Source of the DNA: Rhizocola hellebori | Lineage (GTDB): Bacteria; Actinomycetota; Actinomycetes; Mycobacteriales; Micromonosporaceae | Reading direction: 5' to 3' | Assembly: GCF_016862955.1 (NCBI RefSeq) | Contig: NZ_BONY01000038.1 | Span: forward strand, 30,099 to 94,098 | Length of the DNA: 64,000 bases | Part shown: one piece after another, positions 1-8,451 of the stretch | Position numbering within the stretch: the first letter of the stretch is position 1 | Layout of the letters: the number at the start of each line of letters is the position of its first letter | Position numbers and translations under genes: made by a program | Notes under the pieces: model-generated | The model's database searches: none | Seen by the model: only the letters and a program-made list of their open reading frames with translations | What the model was told of the DNA's origin: nothing

Positions 1-712
1 ATCCCTGGACCGCGTTGACGCAGATCGAGTGCTGCTTGCTCGCTTCTTTCTCGGCCTCGGCCGTCACGACGCTCCACTCGACGTTCCAGTCCACGCCGCC
101 AACGAATTCCGCGTTGTGCGGGGCGGTGCATGCTGTCGAGGTGAAGTCGGTGACCTTGTCGTCGGCTGTGGTCAGCTGATAGCAGCCGTACTCGAGGTTG
201 GGGTCGGCGAATTTTCCTTTGAGGGACCCGCTGGCGAAAATCGGCGCGCGATTGAGCTGGGGCAGCTGTGCGACCCAGCAGAGGAACCAGTGCGCTCCGC
301 CGCCCCAAGCCTCCCCGGTGGGAAAGCCGACCTTTATCGTGATTTTGCGATCACGCCACGGCCCGCCCAGAAACTCGGTGGTCTTCGCGTCGCATTCGGC
401 CCACGCCTTGCGATAGGCCGGCGTGCCCGCGTCGGGTGAGTTGGCGAGATTGGCGTCAGCCCCGGTGAACTGTCCCACATGGACGAATTCGTAGCGGTGC
501 AGCTTGCTGCAATCCATTGGCCGGTAATTGGTCCGCGACGGGAAATTCTGGAACTCGTCGTGGCAATTGCCCGCCTCCGGCGTCCAGCCGGCCGGATCCG
601 CTATGCCCGGCCACTCGTTGACCAGCTTGCCGTCGGCGCCGCTGGGCAGCTCCGCGCAGGCGGAGACAAGCAACGCCAACGTGATCGTTATAGCCGCTTT
701 CCATCGCTTCAC
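1..712 (-). CDS. septum-formation-like lipoprotein (3' end cut by window edge)
   Basis: Read on the minus strand from GTG at 712, the frame stays open for 237 codons to the window edge, so the C-terminus is missing. The N-terminus (VKRWKAAITITLALLVSAC) is a lipoprotein signal peptide with lipobox VSAC, so the product should be a membrane-anchored extracellular protein. The mature part has regularly spaced Cys residues (GNCHDEF, MDCSKLH, AECDAKT, FLCWV, YGCYQL, TACTAPH). The CS-LHRYEFV and CTAPHNAEFVG patterns resemble the two halves of the actinobacterial septum-formation (Septum_form) domain; function there is poorly known. A GC-rich purine stretch upstream serves as a weak ribosome site. 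Family assignment is by pattern recognition. Confidence 0.7.
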   Translation of the reverse strand, partial: MKRWKAAITITLALLVSACAELPSGADGKLVNEWPGIADPAGWTPEAGNCHDEFQNFPSRTNYRPMDCSKLHRYEFVHVGQFTGADANLANSPDAGTPAYRKAWAECDAKTTEFLGGPWRDRKITIKVGFPTGEAWGGGAHWFLCWVAQLPQLNRAPIFASGSLKGKFADPNLEYGCYQLTTADDKVTDFTSTACTAPHNAEFVGGVDWNVEWSVVTAEAEKEASKQHSICVNAVQG

Positions 713-784
713 CGCTGAACGCCCCCGTCGTGTTGGTGTTGAGCACACGCGAGAGGGCACCTTACCCGGATGGGCGCGAGTTGG

Positions 785-1747
785 CTAGGCGCGGGCGGCC
801 GCGGCTCTGACTCGGTCAACCAGGTCGGCCAGTGCGGTGATCTGGCTGTCGCCTTCGCCATGCGCGTTGGTCAGCACCGCGCGAGCGAACGACTCGGCCG
901 CGTTCGTGTACTGGTCGTCGCGCTGCAACACGATCTCGCGCTCCTCGTCGCGCAGCCAGAGCTGCACATGCGGCTGGTGGTCGGCAGCGGGTGTGTAGGC
1001 GCGGCCAAGGCGCAGATGGCCCGCGCTGCCCCAGAAGTCGTACGAGGAGCGGTAGACGCCCTCCATCCCGAACGTGGCCTGGACGGTGACTCCGTCACGC
1101 GAACACAGCAACACCTCGCCGCCCACGTCGACACCGTGGTCATAGCGCAGGCTGGCGCCGCGTACCGCCAGGTCGGGACCGTGGAAGTATTGCGCCACCC
1201 GCAGCGGATAGACACCGACATCGAAAAGCGCCCCGCCACCCAGCTCCGCCTGATATCGAATGTCGTCCTTGGAAAGCGGCGGGATCGCGAACACCGCCGC
1301 GAAGGCGCACACCTTGCCGATGACACCGCTGTCGATGAGCCGGCGCACCTGCTCGTGCTGGCTGTGATGCGGGAACATGAAGTTTTCCCTGAGCACCAGG
1401 CCCTTCTCGTCGGCCATGCGCACCAGCCGTTCGGTCTGGAAGGCCGAGGTGGTCAGCGGCTTCTCGCACAGCACATGTTTGCCGCACCCGATGGCCCGCT
1501 CGGTCCACGAGGCATGCAGGGCGGCGGGCAGTGGGATGTAGACCGCGTCGATGTCGTGCCGGGACAGCAGCTTCTCGTAACCGGTCACCGGCTCGCAGCC
1601 GAACTGCCGCGCCACCTGCTCGGCTTTGTCGTGGTCGCGGCTGGCCACCGCGACCACGTGGGCGCTGGGCGCGGCGGCGAAGGCGGGCAGCATGCGCCGG
1701 GTGGCGATGCCCGCGCAGCCGAGAACCCCGAGCCTTACCTGAGTCAC
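785..1747 (-). CDS. NDP-hexose 3-ketoreductase (Gfo/Idh/MocA family)
   Basis: The 320-residue protein opens with a Rossmann motif GVLGCAGIATRRMLPA, whose xRRxLPA continuation is typical of sugar 3-ketoreductases in deoxysugar pathways (KijD10/TylCII type). The catalytic-lysine motif EKPL lies near residue 95 (CEKPLTTSAFQT). By family, it reduces the 3-keto group of NDP-3,4-diketo-2,6-dideoxyhexose with NAD(P)H in the cytoplasm. Its ATG overlaps the stop of the upstream 2,3-dehydratase (ATGA), so the two are translationally coupled and act sequentially. No 4,6-dehydratase or glycosyltransferase is visible nearby. A general Gfo/Idh sugar oxidoreductase is the alternative, but the partner gene makes the deoxysugar role likely. 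Confidence 0.82.
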   Translation of the reverse strand: MTQVRLGVLGCAGIATRRMLPAFAAAPSAHVVAVASRDHDKAEQVARQFGCEPVTGYEKLLSRHDIDAVYIPLPAALHASWTERAIGCGKHVLCEKPLTTSAFQTERLVRMADEKGLVLRENFMFPHHSQHEQVRRLIDSGVIGKVCAFAAVFAIPPLSKDDIRYQAELGGGALFDVGVYPLRVAQYFHGPDLAVRGASLRYDHGVDVGGEVLLCSRDGVTVQATFGMEGVYRSSYDFWGSAGHLRLGRAYTPAADHQPHVQLWLRDEEREIVLQRDDQYTNAAESFARAVLTNAHGEGDSQITALADLVDRVRAAAARA

Positions 1748-3168
1748 GACAGCGCTTTGAGGCAGGTGACCAGGGTCCTGGCCTGCACGTTGACGTAGTG
1801 GCCGTGCCGCAGCAGATCGGTGAGCTGACCAAGCGTGAGCCAGTTGTAATCCGCTGGGATGTCATAGGGCAACCGGTCGTCGGCTTCCACTATCAGGTAC
1901 CGGGACTCGGCGTTGAGGAAACGGCCACCCTCCTCGGAATGCACCGCCTCGTACCGGATCCACTTAGGGTCGATGGTCTGCACATAGTCCAGCAGATAGG
2001 GCCGGTCGGCACCTTCGTAGTCGTCGTAGTTCCACGGTATACATTGGACAGTGGGCCCGAGCTCGACCGCATCGGTGAAGCCGCCCTCCATCCGCGCGTT
2101 GACCAGAACGTGCAAGACACCGCCGAAGTTCTTCAGCACAAACGCCACCAGCCCGTGCCCGCGCGGCTCGAAAAGCGGCTGGGTCCAGCTGGACACCTCA
2201 CGGTTCTCGGCGTGCACCGAGACCGCCACCACGCTGAAGTACTTGCCGTCGGCGCGGGCGATCTCCTTGTCGGTGCGGTGCCAGTGCGGCACGTCCTTGA
2301 GCGGCATCCGCGAGATTTCCAGCTCATAGAGGCTGCGCTGGGTGGAGAACCAGCTCATCACCTCGGCGCTGGTGTGCAGCGCGCCGGCCCGCCGATCCCG
2401 CGACGCGGCAAGCGCCTGCTGGAATCCATCGGCGTCTTCCGGCACGCGCACCTTGGGCGGAGGCACACACGACAGCACGGTGCGCGCGTCCATGTTGATG
2501 ACGTTGTTGCGCTTCATCAGCTCGTTGATCTGACCGAAGGTCAGCCAGCAGAAGTCCTCGTGCAGCGGCACGTCGTCGGTGATCTCGACGACCATGTTGC
2601 GGTTCTTCTTGCGATAGAACCACGACCCGTGCTCGGACTGCAGCACATCGACAATGATGTTGCCGCGATCGGGACCGACGAAATATTCGAGGTAGCGCAC
2701 AGCTGACCCCTTGTGCACCCGCGTGTAGTTGCTACGGGTGGCCTGCACGGTCGGGGCGAGCTGAACCAGGTTGGGGTTACCCGGCTCCATCTTGGCCTGC
2801 ATCAGGCAATGCAACACACCGTCGAACTCTTTGATCACGATGCCGAGCATGCCGGTTTCGGCCTGATTGATGATTGGCTGGTGCCATTCGCGGATCGGGC
2901 CGGTCCAGGACAGCACGCGCAGCCCCTCCACCGAGAAGAACCCGCCGCTCTTGTGGCCCAGATTGCCGGTGTCCTCGGCGAAACTCCAGCCGTCGAGCTC
3001 GCTGAACGGGATGCGCACCATCTCGAAGTCGTTGGCCCGCCTGCGCTGGGCGAACCAGGTGTCGAACTGCTTGAGCGTCACCTGTACGCCGTCACGTGCC
3101 TCGACCGATTCGGCTAGGCGGGCTGGAAGGTCAATGTCTTCCCTTGGGCGCAGCACGTCAAGCTTCAT
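1744..3168 (-). CDS. NDP-hexose 2,3-dehydratase
   Basis: The 474-residue protein matches the EvaA/TylCVI/SpnO family, which removes water from C2/C3 of NDP-4-keto-6-deoxyglucose to start 2-deoxygenation. The family is an internal duplication, and both halves are visible: residues about 50-170 (FSVEGLRV, SWTGPIREWHQPII, LQ.APTVQATRSNY) and about 270-390 (FSVVAVSV, SWTQPLFEPRGHG, LGPTVQCIPWNY). Start ATG at 3168 follows a good GGGTGAGGAT ribosome site. It is the first gene of a two-gene unit with the 3-ketoreductase, separated from the upstream SDR gene by a hairpin at 3210-3247. Length is normal for the family. Confidence 0.9.
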   Translation of the reverse strand: MKLDVLRPREDIDLPARLAESVEARDGVQVTLKQFDTWFAQRRRANDFEMVRIPFSELDGWSFAEDTGNLGHKSGGFFSVEGLRVLSWTGPIREWHQPIINQAETGMLGIVIKEFDGVLHCLMQAKMEPGNPNLVQLAPTVQATRSNYTRVHKGSAVRYLEYFVGPDRGNIIVDVLQSEHGSWFYRKKNRNMVVEITDDVPLHEDFCWLTFGQINELMKRNNVINMDARTVLSCVPPPKVRVPEDADGFQQALAASRDRRAGALHTSAEVMSWFSTQRSLYELEISRMPLKDVPHWHRTDKEIARADGKYFSVVAVSVHAENREVSSWTQPLFEPRGHGLVAFVLKNFGGVLHVLVNARMEGGFTDAVELGPTVQCIPWNYDDYEGADRPYLLDYVQTIDPKWIRYEAVHSEEGGRFLNAESRYLIVEADDRLPYDIPADYNWLTLGQLTDLLRHGHYVNVQARTLVTCLKALS

Positions 3169-3209
3169 ATCCTCACCCTGCGCAACTGGACTCGAGCCGC
3201 ATTAGAGAT

Positions 3210-3247
3210 CGGCTCGGCCACCCCACGAAGGTGGGACGGCCGAGCCG
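3210..3247 (-). terminator. hairpin between SDR gene and deoxysugar pair
   Basis: Perfect 10-bp arms CGGCTCGGCC (3210-3219) and GGCCGAGCCG (3238-3247), with further pairing of CCCAC/GTGGG inside the loop. It lies just past the SDR stop, so it probably ends the aminotransferase-MFS-SDR transcript and isolates the deoxysugar pair. There is no T-run, as is common in high-G+C genomes. Confidence 0.6.
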
Positions 3248-3255
3248 GATGCCGA

Positions 3256-4068
3256 TCACCAGGCCGCTTCGGAGGGGCCGGTGTAGGGCGAATAGGGGCT
3301 GTCCGACGACGAGGTCAGGTCGAAGCCGCCGTCGATGGTGAGGATCTGCCCGGTCACCCAGGAGTTGGCCGGGTTCGCGAAGTGCAGGATCCACGGGGCC
3401 ACGTCCTCGACCACACCTGTCCGCCCGAGCGGGTTGTTCGACGCGAACATCTTGAAGATGCCGTCGATCTGGTCGGGGGTCAGGCCGTTGGCGTCGTAGA
3501 CCTCGGTGCGCACCGCTGACGGCGCGACCGCGTTGACCCTGATGCCCCGGTTGGCAAGCTCTTTGGCCCAGGTCAGAGTCAGGCTGTGCGCGCCCGCCTT
3601 GGTCACCGCGTACATGGCCGCGTACGGCTCCGGGTTGTGCCCGGCCACGCTGGAGACGAAGACGATGCTCCCGCCGGGGGCGGTGATCAGGGGCAACAGC
3701 ACCTTGGTCAGCAGCACCGGCCCGATGATGTTGGTTTCCACCATGTCCCGGGCCAGCTGGATGTCGGCCTCGCCGACCGGCGTCTGCCGGTAGATGCCCG
3801 CGTTGTGCACCAGCACGTCGACCTTGCCGCCGTGCTTCTGAGCGGCTTGCGCGACCTGCTCCGCGCCCTCTTCGGTGCGCACGTCGGCCTGCACCTTGAC
3901 AATGGCCGGGCTCAGCGCGGCGATCTGGTCCAGGCGGCTCTGGCGGCGGCCGGTGACGATGACATGCGCGGCGCCGGCGTCGGCGAAGGCCAGCGCGGTG
4001 GCCCGGCCGATGCCCGTGCCACCACCGGTGACCACGACGGTCTGACCCGCAAAGGGCTTTTCTGACAT
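3256..4068 (-). CDS. short-chain dehydrogenase/reductase
   Basis: A 270-residue classical SDR. The cofactor motif TGGGTGIG is at residues 14-21, HNAG stands in for NNAG near residue 88, and the catalytic Ser (FVSSVAG) and YAVTK (Tyr-xxx-Lys) are present. The C-terminal IDGGF is typical of the fold. Arg residues after the second strand (TGRRQSR) suggest NADP(H). It starts 19 nt after the MFS transporter stop and is last in an aminotransferase-transporter-SDR operon. The substrate is unknown; by context it reduces or oxidises an amino-alcohol or keto intermediate of the same small pathway. A Ser/Tyr-rich 20-residue tail (SSSDSPYSPY) is unusual and may be regulatory or disordered. Confidence 0.85.
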   Translation of the reverse strand: MSEKPFAGQTVVVTGGGTGIGRATALAFADAGAAHVIVTGRRQSRLDQIAALSPAIVKVQADVRTEEGAEQVAQAAQKHGGKVDVLVHNAGIYRQTPVGEADIQLARDMVETNIIGPVLLTKVLLPLITAPGGSIVFVSSVAGHNPEPYAAMYAVTKAGAHSLTLTWAKELANRGIRVNAVAPSAVRTEVYDANGLTPDQIDGIFKMFASNNPLGRTGVVEDVAPWILHFANPANSWVTGQILTIDGGFDLTSSSDSPYSPYTGPSEAAW

Positions 4069-4087
4069 TGTTCCAACCCCTATCTTT

Positions 4088-5395
4088 CTAGGACTTCACC
4101 TTGATATCTGCGGGCCTTACCAGCAGCGTGGCCAGCATCGAGACGATGGCGGCGCCGGCCGCGTACCACATAAGCCAGGAAGTGTGGCCAGCAGCCGCAA
4201 AGGATTGGGCCACCAGCGGCGTCGTGCCGCCGAAGATGGCCGCCGATATGGTGTAAGGGATCCCGTAGCCGATGACCCGGATCGCGGTCGGGAAAAGCTG
4301 CGAGAAAATCACGTTGGCCTGTGCCAGTGCGAGCGAGAAGCAGGCGAGGTAGATGACGGCTGTGAGCAGGAAGGAAATCTTCCCGGCCGCGAGCAGGAGC
4401 AGCAGCGGCCCGGTCCCGATCGCCAGCAGGATATAGCCGAGACGGAAAATTGCGAATCCGCCGAACCTGTCGGCAAGCCAGCCGCTGACCACCATCGCCA
4501 CCATCATCACCAGCAGCGCGGCGGGCATCATCTTCTCGGCGGCGGCCCGCTCGATGACCCCATGCGCGTCGGCGTAGACCGGCAGGTAGACGGTGCCGAG
4601 ATAGAAGGCTATGGTGCCCCCGGCGCAGCCCACGAACACGGCCGTGATCAGCCGCAGGTTGCTGCGCAGCAGTGGCCACGCCGGCGGTCTGGGCTGAGCC
4701 TCGGTCTGCTTGAAGACGTGGCTTTCGTCGACGCCGGAACGGATCCAGAGCGCCACCAGACCGGCGACCGCGGCCACCACGAAAGCTATCCGCCAGCCGC
4801 CGTTCTCGACCCCGGAGGCACCCATCGTGCCAAGCAAAATGGCGAGCGTGATGAAGGCGAGGATGGGCCCGATCACGCCGCCGAGCGAAGCGATTCCGCT
4901 GTAAAGGAAACGGCGCTTGGCCGGGGCGGTCTCGGTGATGTAGGCCGATGCGCTGGGCAGCTCCCCACCGAACGAGATCCCCATGACGATGCGCGACAAC
5001 ACGAGGACCAGAGCGGCGGCGAAGCCGATCGCGGCCGAGGTGGGGGTGAGCGCGATGACCAGGTTCGCCGCGGCGATCGTCACCATGCTCAGCACCAGAG
5101 CCGAACGGCGGCCGTGTTTGTCGGCCCATCGTCCAATGAGGATGCTGCCCAGCGGGCGGGCGATGAAACCGACCGCGAAGCCGACATAGGCGGCAAGCAA
5201 TTTGGCGACCGGGTCGTCACCGGGGAACATCTGGATGGCGAAATACGGTGCCATCACAGCGTAAATCATCCAGTCGTAGCCCTCGACCACACCACCGACG
5301 CTCGCGGCGGCCAACTCACGGCGGGCCCGGCCATGAGACGGCACAAAGGTTTCCGCCGAATCATGCGCGACGGGACGTTCCAGCACAGCAGTCAT
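4088..5395 (-). CDS. MFS transporter, metabolite:H+ symporter type
   Basis: The 435-residue protein has about 12 hydrophobic segments and the loop motif GRWADKHGRR between TM2 and TM3, the signature of the MFS. The EGYDWMIY N-terminal segment is like the MHS family (shikimate, alpha-ketoglutarate or proline/betaine-type symporters). ATG at 5395 was chosen because it overlaps the stop of the aminotransferase as ATGA, although an open frame continues upstream to 5755 inside that gene. It is the middle gene of the aminotransferase-transporter-SDR operon, so it likely moves the substrate or product of those enzymes across the membrane. Direction of transport cannot be read from the sequence. Confidence 0.85.
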   Translation of the reverse strand: MTAVLERPVAHDSAETFVPSHGRARRELAAASVGGVVEGYDWMIYAVMAPYFAIQMFPGDDPVAKLLAAYVGFAVGFIARPLGSILIGRWADKHGRRSALVLSMVTIAAANLVIALTPTSAAIGFAAALVLVLSRIVMGISFGGELPSASAYITETAPAKRRFLYSGIASLGGVIGPILAFITLAILLGTMGASGVENGGWRIAFVVAAVAGLVALWIRSGVDESHVFKQTEAQPRPPAWPLLRSNLRLITAVFVGCAGGTIAFYLGTVYLPVYADAHGVIERAAAEKMMPAALLVMMVAMVVSGWLADRFGGFAIFRLGYILLAIGTGPLLLLLAAGKISFLLTAVIYLACFSLALAQANVIFSQLFPTAIRVIGYGIPYTISAAIFGGTTPLVAQSFAAAGHTSWLMWYAAGAAIVSMLATLLVRPADIKVKS

Positions 5396-6636
5396 AGCTT
5401 CTCCAAAGCCCGATCCAGGCCCTGTCGCAGCGACATGGCCAGCTGATCGATGTCCTCCTGCTCGTAGACGAGCGCGGGAACCAGCTGGGCGCAGCTGGGC
5501 CCGGGTTGGACCACCGCGCCGGCTTCCCGGATCTCGTTGAGCACGGTGATCAGCGCGGGGAACGGCAGAGGGCCACCACCGTCGGGCAGCCCCAGCCTCA
5601 CCGCACGGAACAGGCCCAGGCCGTCGTCGCCGGCCACCAGCGGATGGTCGGCGAGCCCGGCCAGCAGCCCGTCGAGCTGCGAAATGACGACCCCGGCCCG
5701 TTTCAGGGCCTCTAGTCGCTCCATTTCGGACAGTGTCGCCAGGATCGCGGCACACGTCGAGGGGGTACCGGCTTGCGTTTCAGCGTGCATGAGCATCGCG
5801 TCCGCGGCGTCGAACACGTCGCAGACCCCGTGCGACACCAGGATCACCGCGGCCGCGCAGGTGCCGTTGGTCAGCCCCTTGGAGGCCAGCAGAAGGTCGG
5901 GACGCCAGTGCTCCGAGGCGAAGAAGGCGCCAGTGCGGCCGAAACCGGTGGCCACCTCGTCGGCCACGAGCAGGAAGCCGTACTGGCGGCGCAGTTCTTC
6001 GACCGAGGCCAGCAGCGCGGGCGAGACCGGATACGCCCCGGTGCCGAGCACGGGCTCCATCACCAGCGCCGCTATCCGGTCACCTTCTGCGGCGAGCAGG
6101 GCTCGCAGCTCGCCGTCGCTGGTGTGCTCGACGTGGCGCACCAGGCTCCGGTCTACGCCGTACAGGTCCTGCATGAGGGGTTCGCCGGTCAGCGCGTGGC
6201 TGCCGTAGGTCAGGCCGTGATAGCTGCCCTTGAGCCCGACGACCAGGTTGCGCTGCGGCTGGCCCTGCACGGTCCAGTGCTGCCGCACCAGTTTCATCAT
6301 CATGTCGTTGGCGGCGCTGCCCGAGGTCGAGAAGAGCACCCGGCCGAACTGCTCCGGACCGGCCACCTCGATCAGCGCCGTGGCCGCGGCTACCGCGTAC
6401 TCGTGGCCGGACCGAAACAGGGGCAGGTAGGAGGCATCGATGAGGCTGCGATGGACTGCGTCGGCGACCGCGACATTGCCGTAGCCGAGGTTCACGTTCC
6501 ACAGCCCGCTGGTGGCACACAGCCGCCACGTGCCGTCCCCGTAGAGGATTCTGGTTCCCTGCGCCCGCACCGCGGTGCGGGCCTGATTGCCGAACCGGCT
6601 CGGTGGGGCGAGCAATTCCCAAAGCGGATAACGCAT
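5392..6636 (-). CDS. class III PLP-dependent aminotransferase
   Basis: A 414-residue fold-type I aminotransferase of the omega/acetylornithine class. PLP-binding features are VADEVATGFGRTG (Asp that contacts the pyridine nitrogen), LASKGLTNG (Schiff-base Lys) and TSGSAANDMMMK (phosphate cup). ATG at 6636 has a GAGGAG ribosome site; the frame continues upstream but without family similarity. The N-terminal LCATSGLWNVNLGYGN pattern resembles, from memory, the MpaD aminotransferases of daptide RiPP clusters, but no precursor peptide, MpaB or methyltransferase is nearby, so this is only a lead. First gene of the operon with the MHS transporter and SDR; divergent from the MBL/WrbA pair. Confidence 0.85.
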   Translation of the reverse strand: MRYPLWELLAPPSRFGNQARTAVRAQGTRILYGDGTWRLCATSGLWNVNLGYGNVAVADAVHRSLIDASYLPLFRSGHEYAVAAATALIEVAGPEQFGRVLFSTSGSAANDMMMKLVRQHWTVQGQPQRNLVVGLKGSYHGLTYGSHALTGEPLMQDLYGVDRSLVRHVEHTSDGELRALLAAEGDRIAALVMEPVLGTGAYPVSPALLASVEELRRQYGFLLVADEVATGFGRTGAFFASEHWRPDLLLASKGLTNGTCAAAVILVSHGVCDVFDAADAMLMHAETQAGTPSTCAAILATLSEMERLEALKRAGVVISQLDGLLAGLADHPLVAGDDGLGLFRAVRLGLPDGGGPLPFPALITVLNEIREAGAVVQPGPSCAQLVPALVYEQEDIDQLAMSLRQGLDRALEKL

Positions 6637-6662
6637 GCTGGCACTCCTCGTCAACGTTAGTG

Positions 6663-6695
6663 GGGTGCCCAGCGCCGCTGACGCGCTGGGCACCC
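6663..6695. promoter_or_regulatory. perfect 13-bp inverted repeat in divergent promoter region
   Basis: GGGTGCCCAGCGC (6663-6675) and its exact complement GCGCTGGGCACCC (6683-6695) flank a 7-nt spacer. The element ends 26 nt upstream of the aminotransferase start, within the 244-bp region between the divergent units. It could be an operator dyad or a leader hairpin controlling the aminotransferase transcript. Nothing else is recognised in this intergenic region. Confidence 0.55.
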
Positions 6696-6880
6696 GGGTC
6701 AGGCGTCTGCCGGAAATGCCGGCCGGGGGATGCCGGCGCAGATCGCCCGACTGCGGAGGGAAGTGCACGTCATTCCGCAGAGGTTTTGCCACCGGCCTAG
6801 AAAAGCCCTGGAATCGCGGCGGACAACTCAACCGCGCCTCGAGTTTGGCCCGCAACCATGTGCCGGTGAAGACCCCAAGA

Positions 6881-7768
6881 ATGCAGCAGCTAGCGCCAGG
6901 CATCTATGCCTATGTCCAGCCCGACGGCGGCTGGTGCATCAACAACGCCGGAGTGGTGATCGGCGAGGACACCACCGTGGTCATCGACACCGCCGCCACC
7001 GAGCGGCGGGCTCGTCTTCTCCGGGAGGAGATCGCCAAGGTCTCCCTCCGAACCCCGAACCTGCTTGTCAACACGCACTTTCACGGGGATCATCACTTCG
7101 GCAACGCCCAGTTCAGCCCGCCGGCCACCATCGTGGCCCACGAGGTGGCCCGCACCGAGATAATCGAGGCGGGGCTTGGGCTTCGCCAGCTCTGGCCACA
7201 GGTTGAGTGGGGCGAGACGCCGCTTACCCCGCCGACCCTGACCTTCCACGACGCGATCACGATCCATGCCGGGCAGACCCGGATAGAGCTGATGCACCTC
7301 GGTCCCGCTCACACCACCAATGACATTTTTGTGTGGGTACCGGAAAGCCGGGTGCTGTTCGCCGGAGACGTGCTGTGGAACGGGGTGACGCCCTTCTGCC
7401 TGATGGGTTCGATCGCGGGATCGCTACAGGTCATCGAGCGCCTGCGCGAGCTCGATCCGGTGCTCATCGTTCCCGGCCACGGGGATGTGGGCGGCCCGGA
7501 GCTGTTCGATGCGAACGAGGCCTACCTTCGGTGGATCCAGGATATCGCCCGCGACGGGCACGCCAGCGGACTGTCCACATTGGAGGTGGCGAGCAAGACC
7601 GATCTCGGGGAGTTCGCCGGTCTGCTCGATCCCGAGCGGCTGGTCGGCAACCTCCACCGGGCCTACGCCGAGCTGGCCGGGCTTGCCCCCGGCGCACGGA
7701 TCGACGTTGCCGCCGCGTTCGGAGAAATGGTCGCCCACCACGGCCGTCTTCCTGACTGCCATGCCTGA
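6881..7768 (+). CDS. MBL-fold metallo-hydrolase
   Basis: About 295 residues with the metallo-beta-lactamase-fold metal site NTHFHGDHHFGN (HxHxDH), a further His in GPAHTTND, Asp in FAGDVLW and His in VPGHGDVGG, so both zinc sites look complete. Members of this fold hydrolyse esters, thioesters, lactones and similar bonds. The WWINN-type N-terminus (GGWCINNAGVVI) marks a subgroup common beside specialised-metabolism genes in actinomycetes. ATG 6881 is preferred; an in-frame GTG at 6860 is possible. Only 13 nt separate it from the WrbA-like gene, so they form an operon that diverges from the aminotransferase operon. Substrate unknown. Confidence 0.82.
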   Translation: MQQLAPGIYAYVQPDGGWCINNAGVVIGEDTTVVIDTAATERRARLLREEIAKVSLRTPNLLVNTHFHGDHHFGNAQFSPPATIVAHEVARTEIIEAGLGLRQLWPQVEWGETPLTPPTLTFHDAITIHAGQTRIELMHLGPAHTTNDIFVWVPESRVLFAGDVLWNGVTPFCLMGSIAGSLQVIERLRELDPVLIVPGHGDVGGPELFDANEAYLRWIQDIARDGHASGLSTLEVASKTDLGEFAGLLDPERLVGNLHRAYAELAGLAPGARIDVAAAFGEMVAHHGRLPDCHA

Positions 7769-7781
7769 TGAGAGGTCATCC

Positions 7782-8402
7782 ATGGAAAACAACGATGTGA
7801 ACATCGCGGTCATCTACTACTCCTCCACCGGGACGATCTACCGGATAGCCCAGGAGATAGCCGAGTCGGCGGAGAAGGCCGGAGCCCAGGTGCGCCTGCG
7901 CAAGGCGGCCGAGCTGGCGCCGCGCGCCGCCATCGACACCAAGCCGGCGTGGGCGGCGCACCTTGCTGAGACCCATGACGTACCGGTCGTCTCGGCCGAC
8001 GACGTGACCTGGGCCGACGGGATCGCCTTCGGCACCCCGAGCCGGTTCGGCAACGTGGCGGCCCAGCTCAAGCAGTTCATCGACACGCTCGGTCCACTGT
8101 GGGTGCAGGGCAGGCTCGCCGACAAGGCCTACACCGCGTTCACATCGGGCACCACCATCCACGGCGGGATGGAGACCACGCTGGTCGCGATCTACAACAT
8201 GATCTACCACTTCGGCGGGATAGTGGTGCCGCCCGGCTACTCCGACCCGGTCAAGCTGGTCGACGGAAACCCTTACGGGACTTCACATGTGCTCGGAACA
8301 GCGGCGCCGATCCCGGTCGGCGAGGTGACCCTGCAGGCGGCTCGGGCCCAGGCCAACCGCCTGGTCCGGCTGGCTCGCGCGGTGTCCGTGCACGACCTTT
8401 GA
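7782..8402 (+). CDS. WrbA-like NAD(P)H:quinone oxidoreductase
   Basis: A 206-residue flavodoxin-fold protein. The FMN phosphate loop YYSSTGTIYRIAQEI is at residues 10-24, and WADGIAFGTPSRFGNVAAQLKQFID is the WrbA-family hallmark (flavin ring binding), followed by TSGTTIHGGMETT. The family performs two-electron reduction of quinones with NAD(P)H, avoiding semiquinones. ATG 7782 has an AGAGG ribosome site; an in-frame ATG at 7761 would overlap the MBL gene. Second gene of the MBL/WrbA unit; a strong hairpin follows its stop. The pairing suggests that the neighbouring pathway handles a quinone or a redox-active product, which is inference. Confidence 0.85.
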   Translation: MENNDVNIAVIYYSSTGTIYRIAQEIAESAEKAGAQVRLRKAAELAPRAAIDTKPAWAAHLAETHDVPVVSADDVTWADGIAFGTPSRFGNVAAQLKQFIDTLGPLWVQGRLADKAYTAFTSGTTIHGGMETTLVAIYNMIYHFGGIVVPPGYSDPVKLVDGNPYGTSHVLGTAAPIPVGEVTLQAARAQANRLVRLARAVSVHDL

Positions 8403-8404
8403 GA

Positions 8405-8445
8405 CGATGGACGGGTGCTCCCACCACGGGGGCACCCGTCCATCG
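8405..8445. terminator. bidirectional terminator hairpin
   Basis: Perfect 14-bp arms CGATGGACGGGTGC (8405-8418) and GCACCCGTCCATCG (8432-8445), extendable by four more pairs with one G-U. It lies between the convergent WrbA-like gene and the lipoprotein gene. Confidence 0.85.
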
Positions 8446-8451
8446 CAGGGC

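Noticed and set aside
5396..5755. N-terminal extension of the MFS transporter
   Set aside because: The open frame lies within the aminotransferase gene and lacks transporter text; the ATGA overlap start at 5395 explains the data better.
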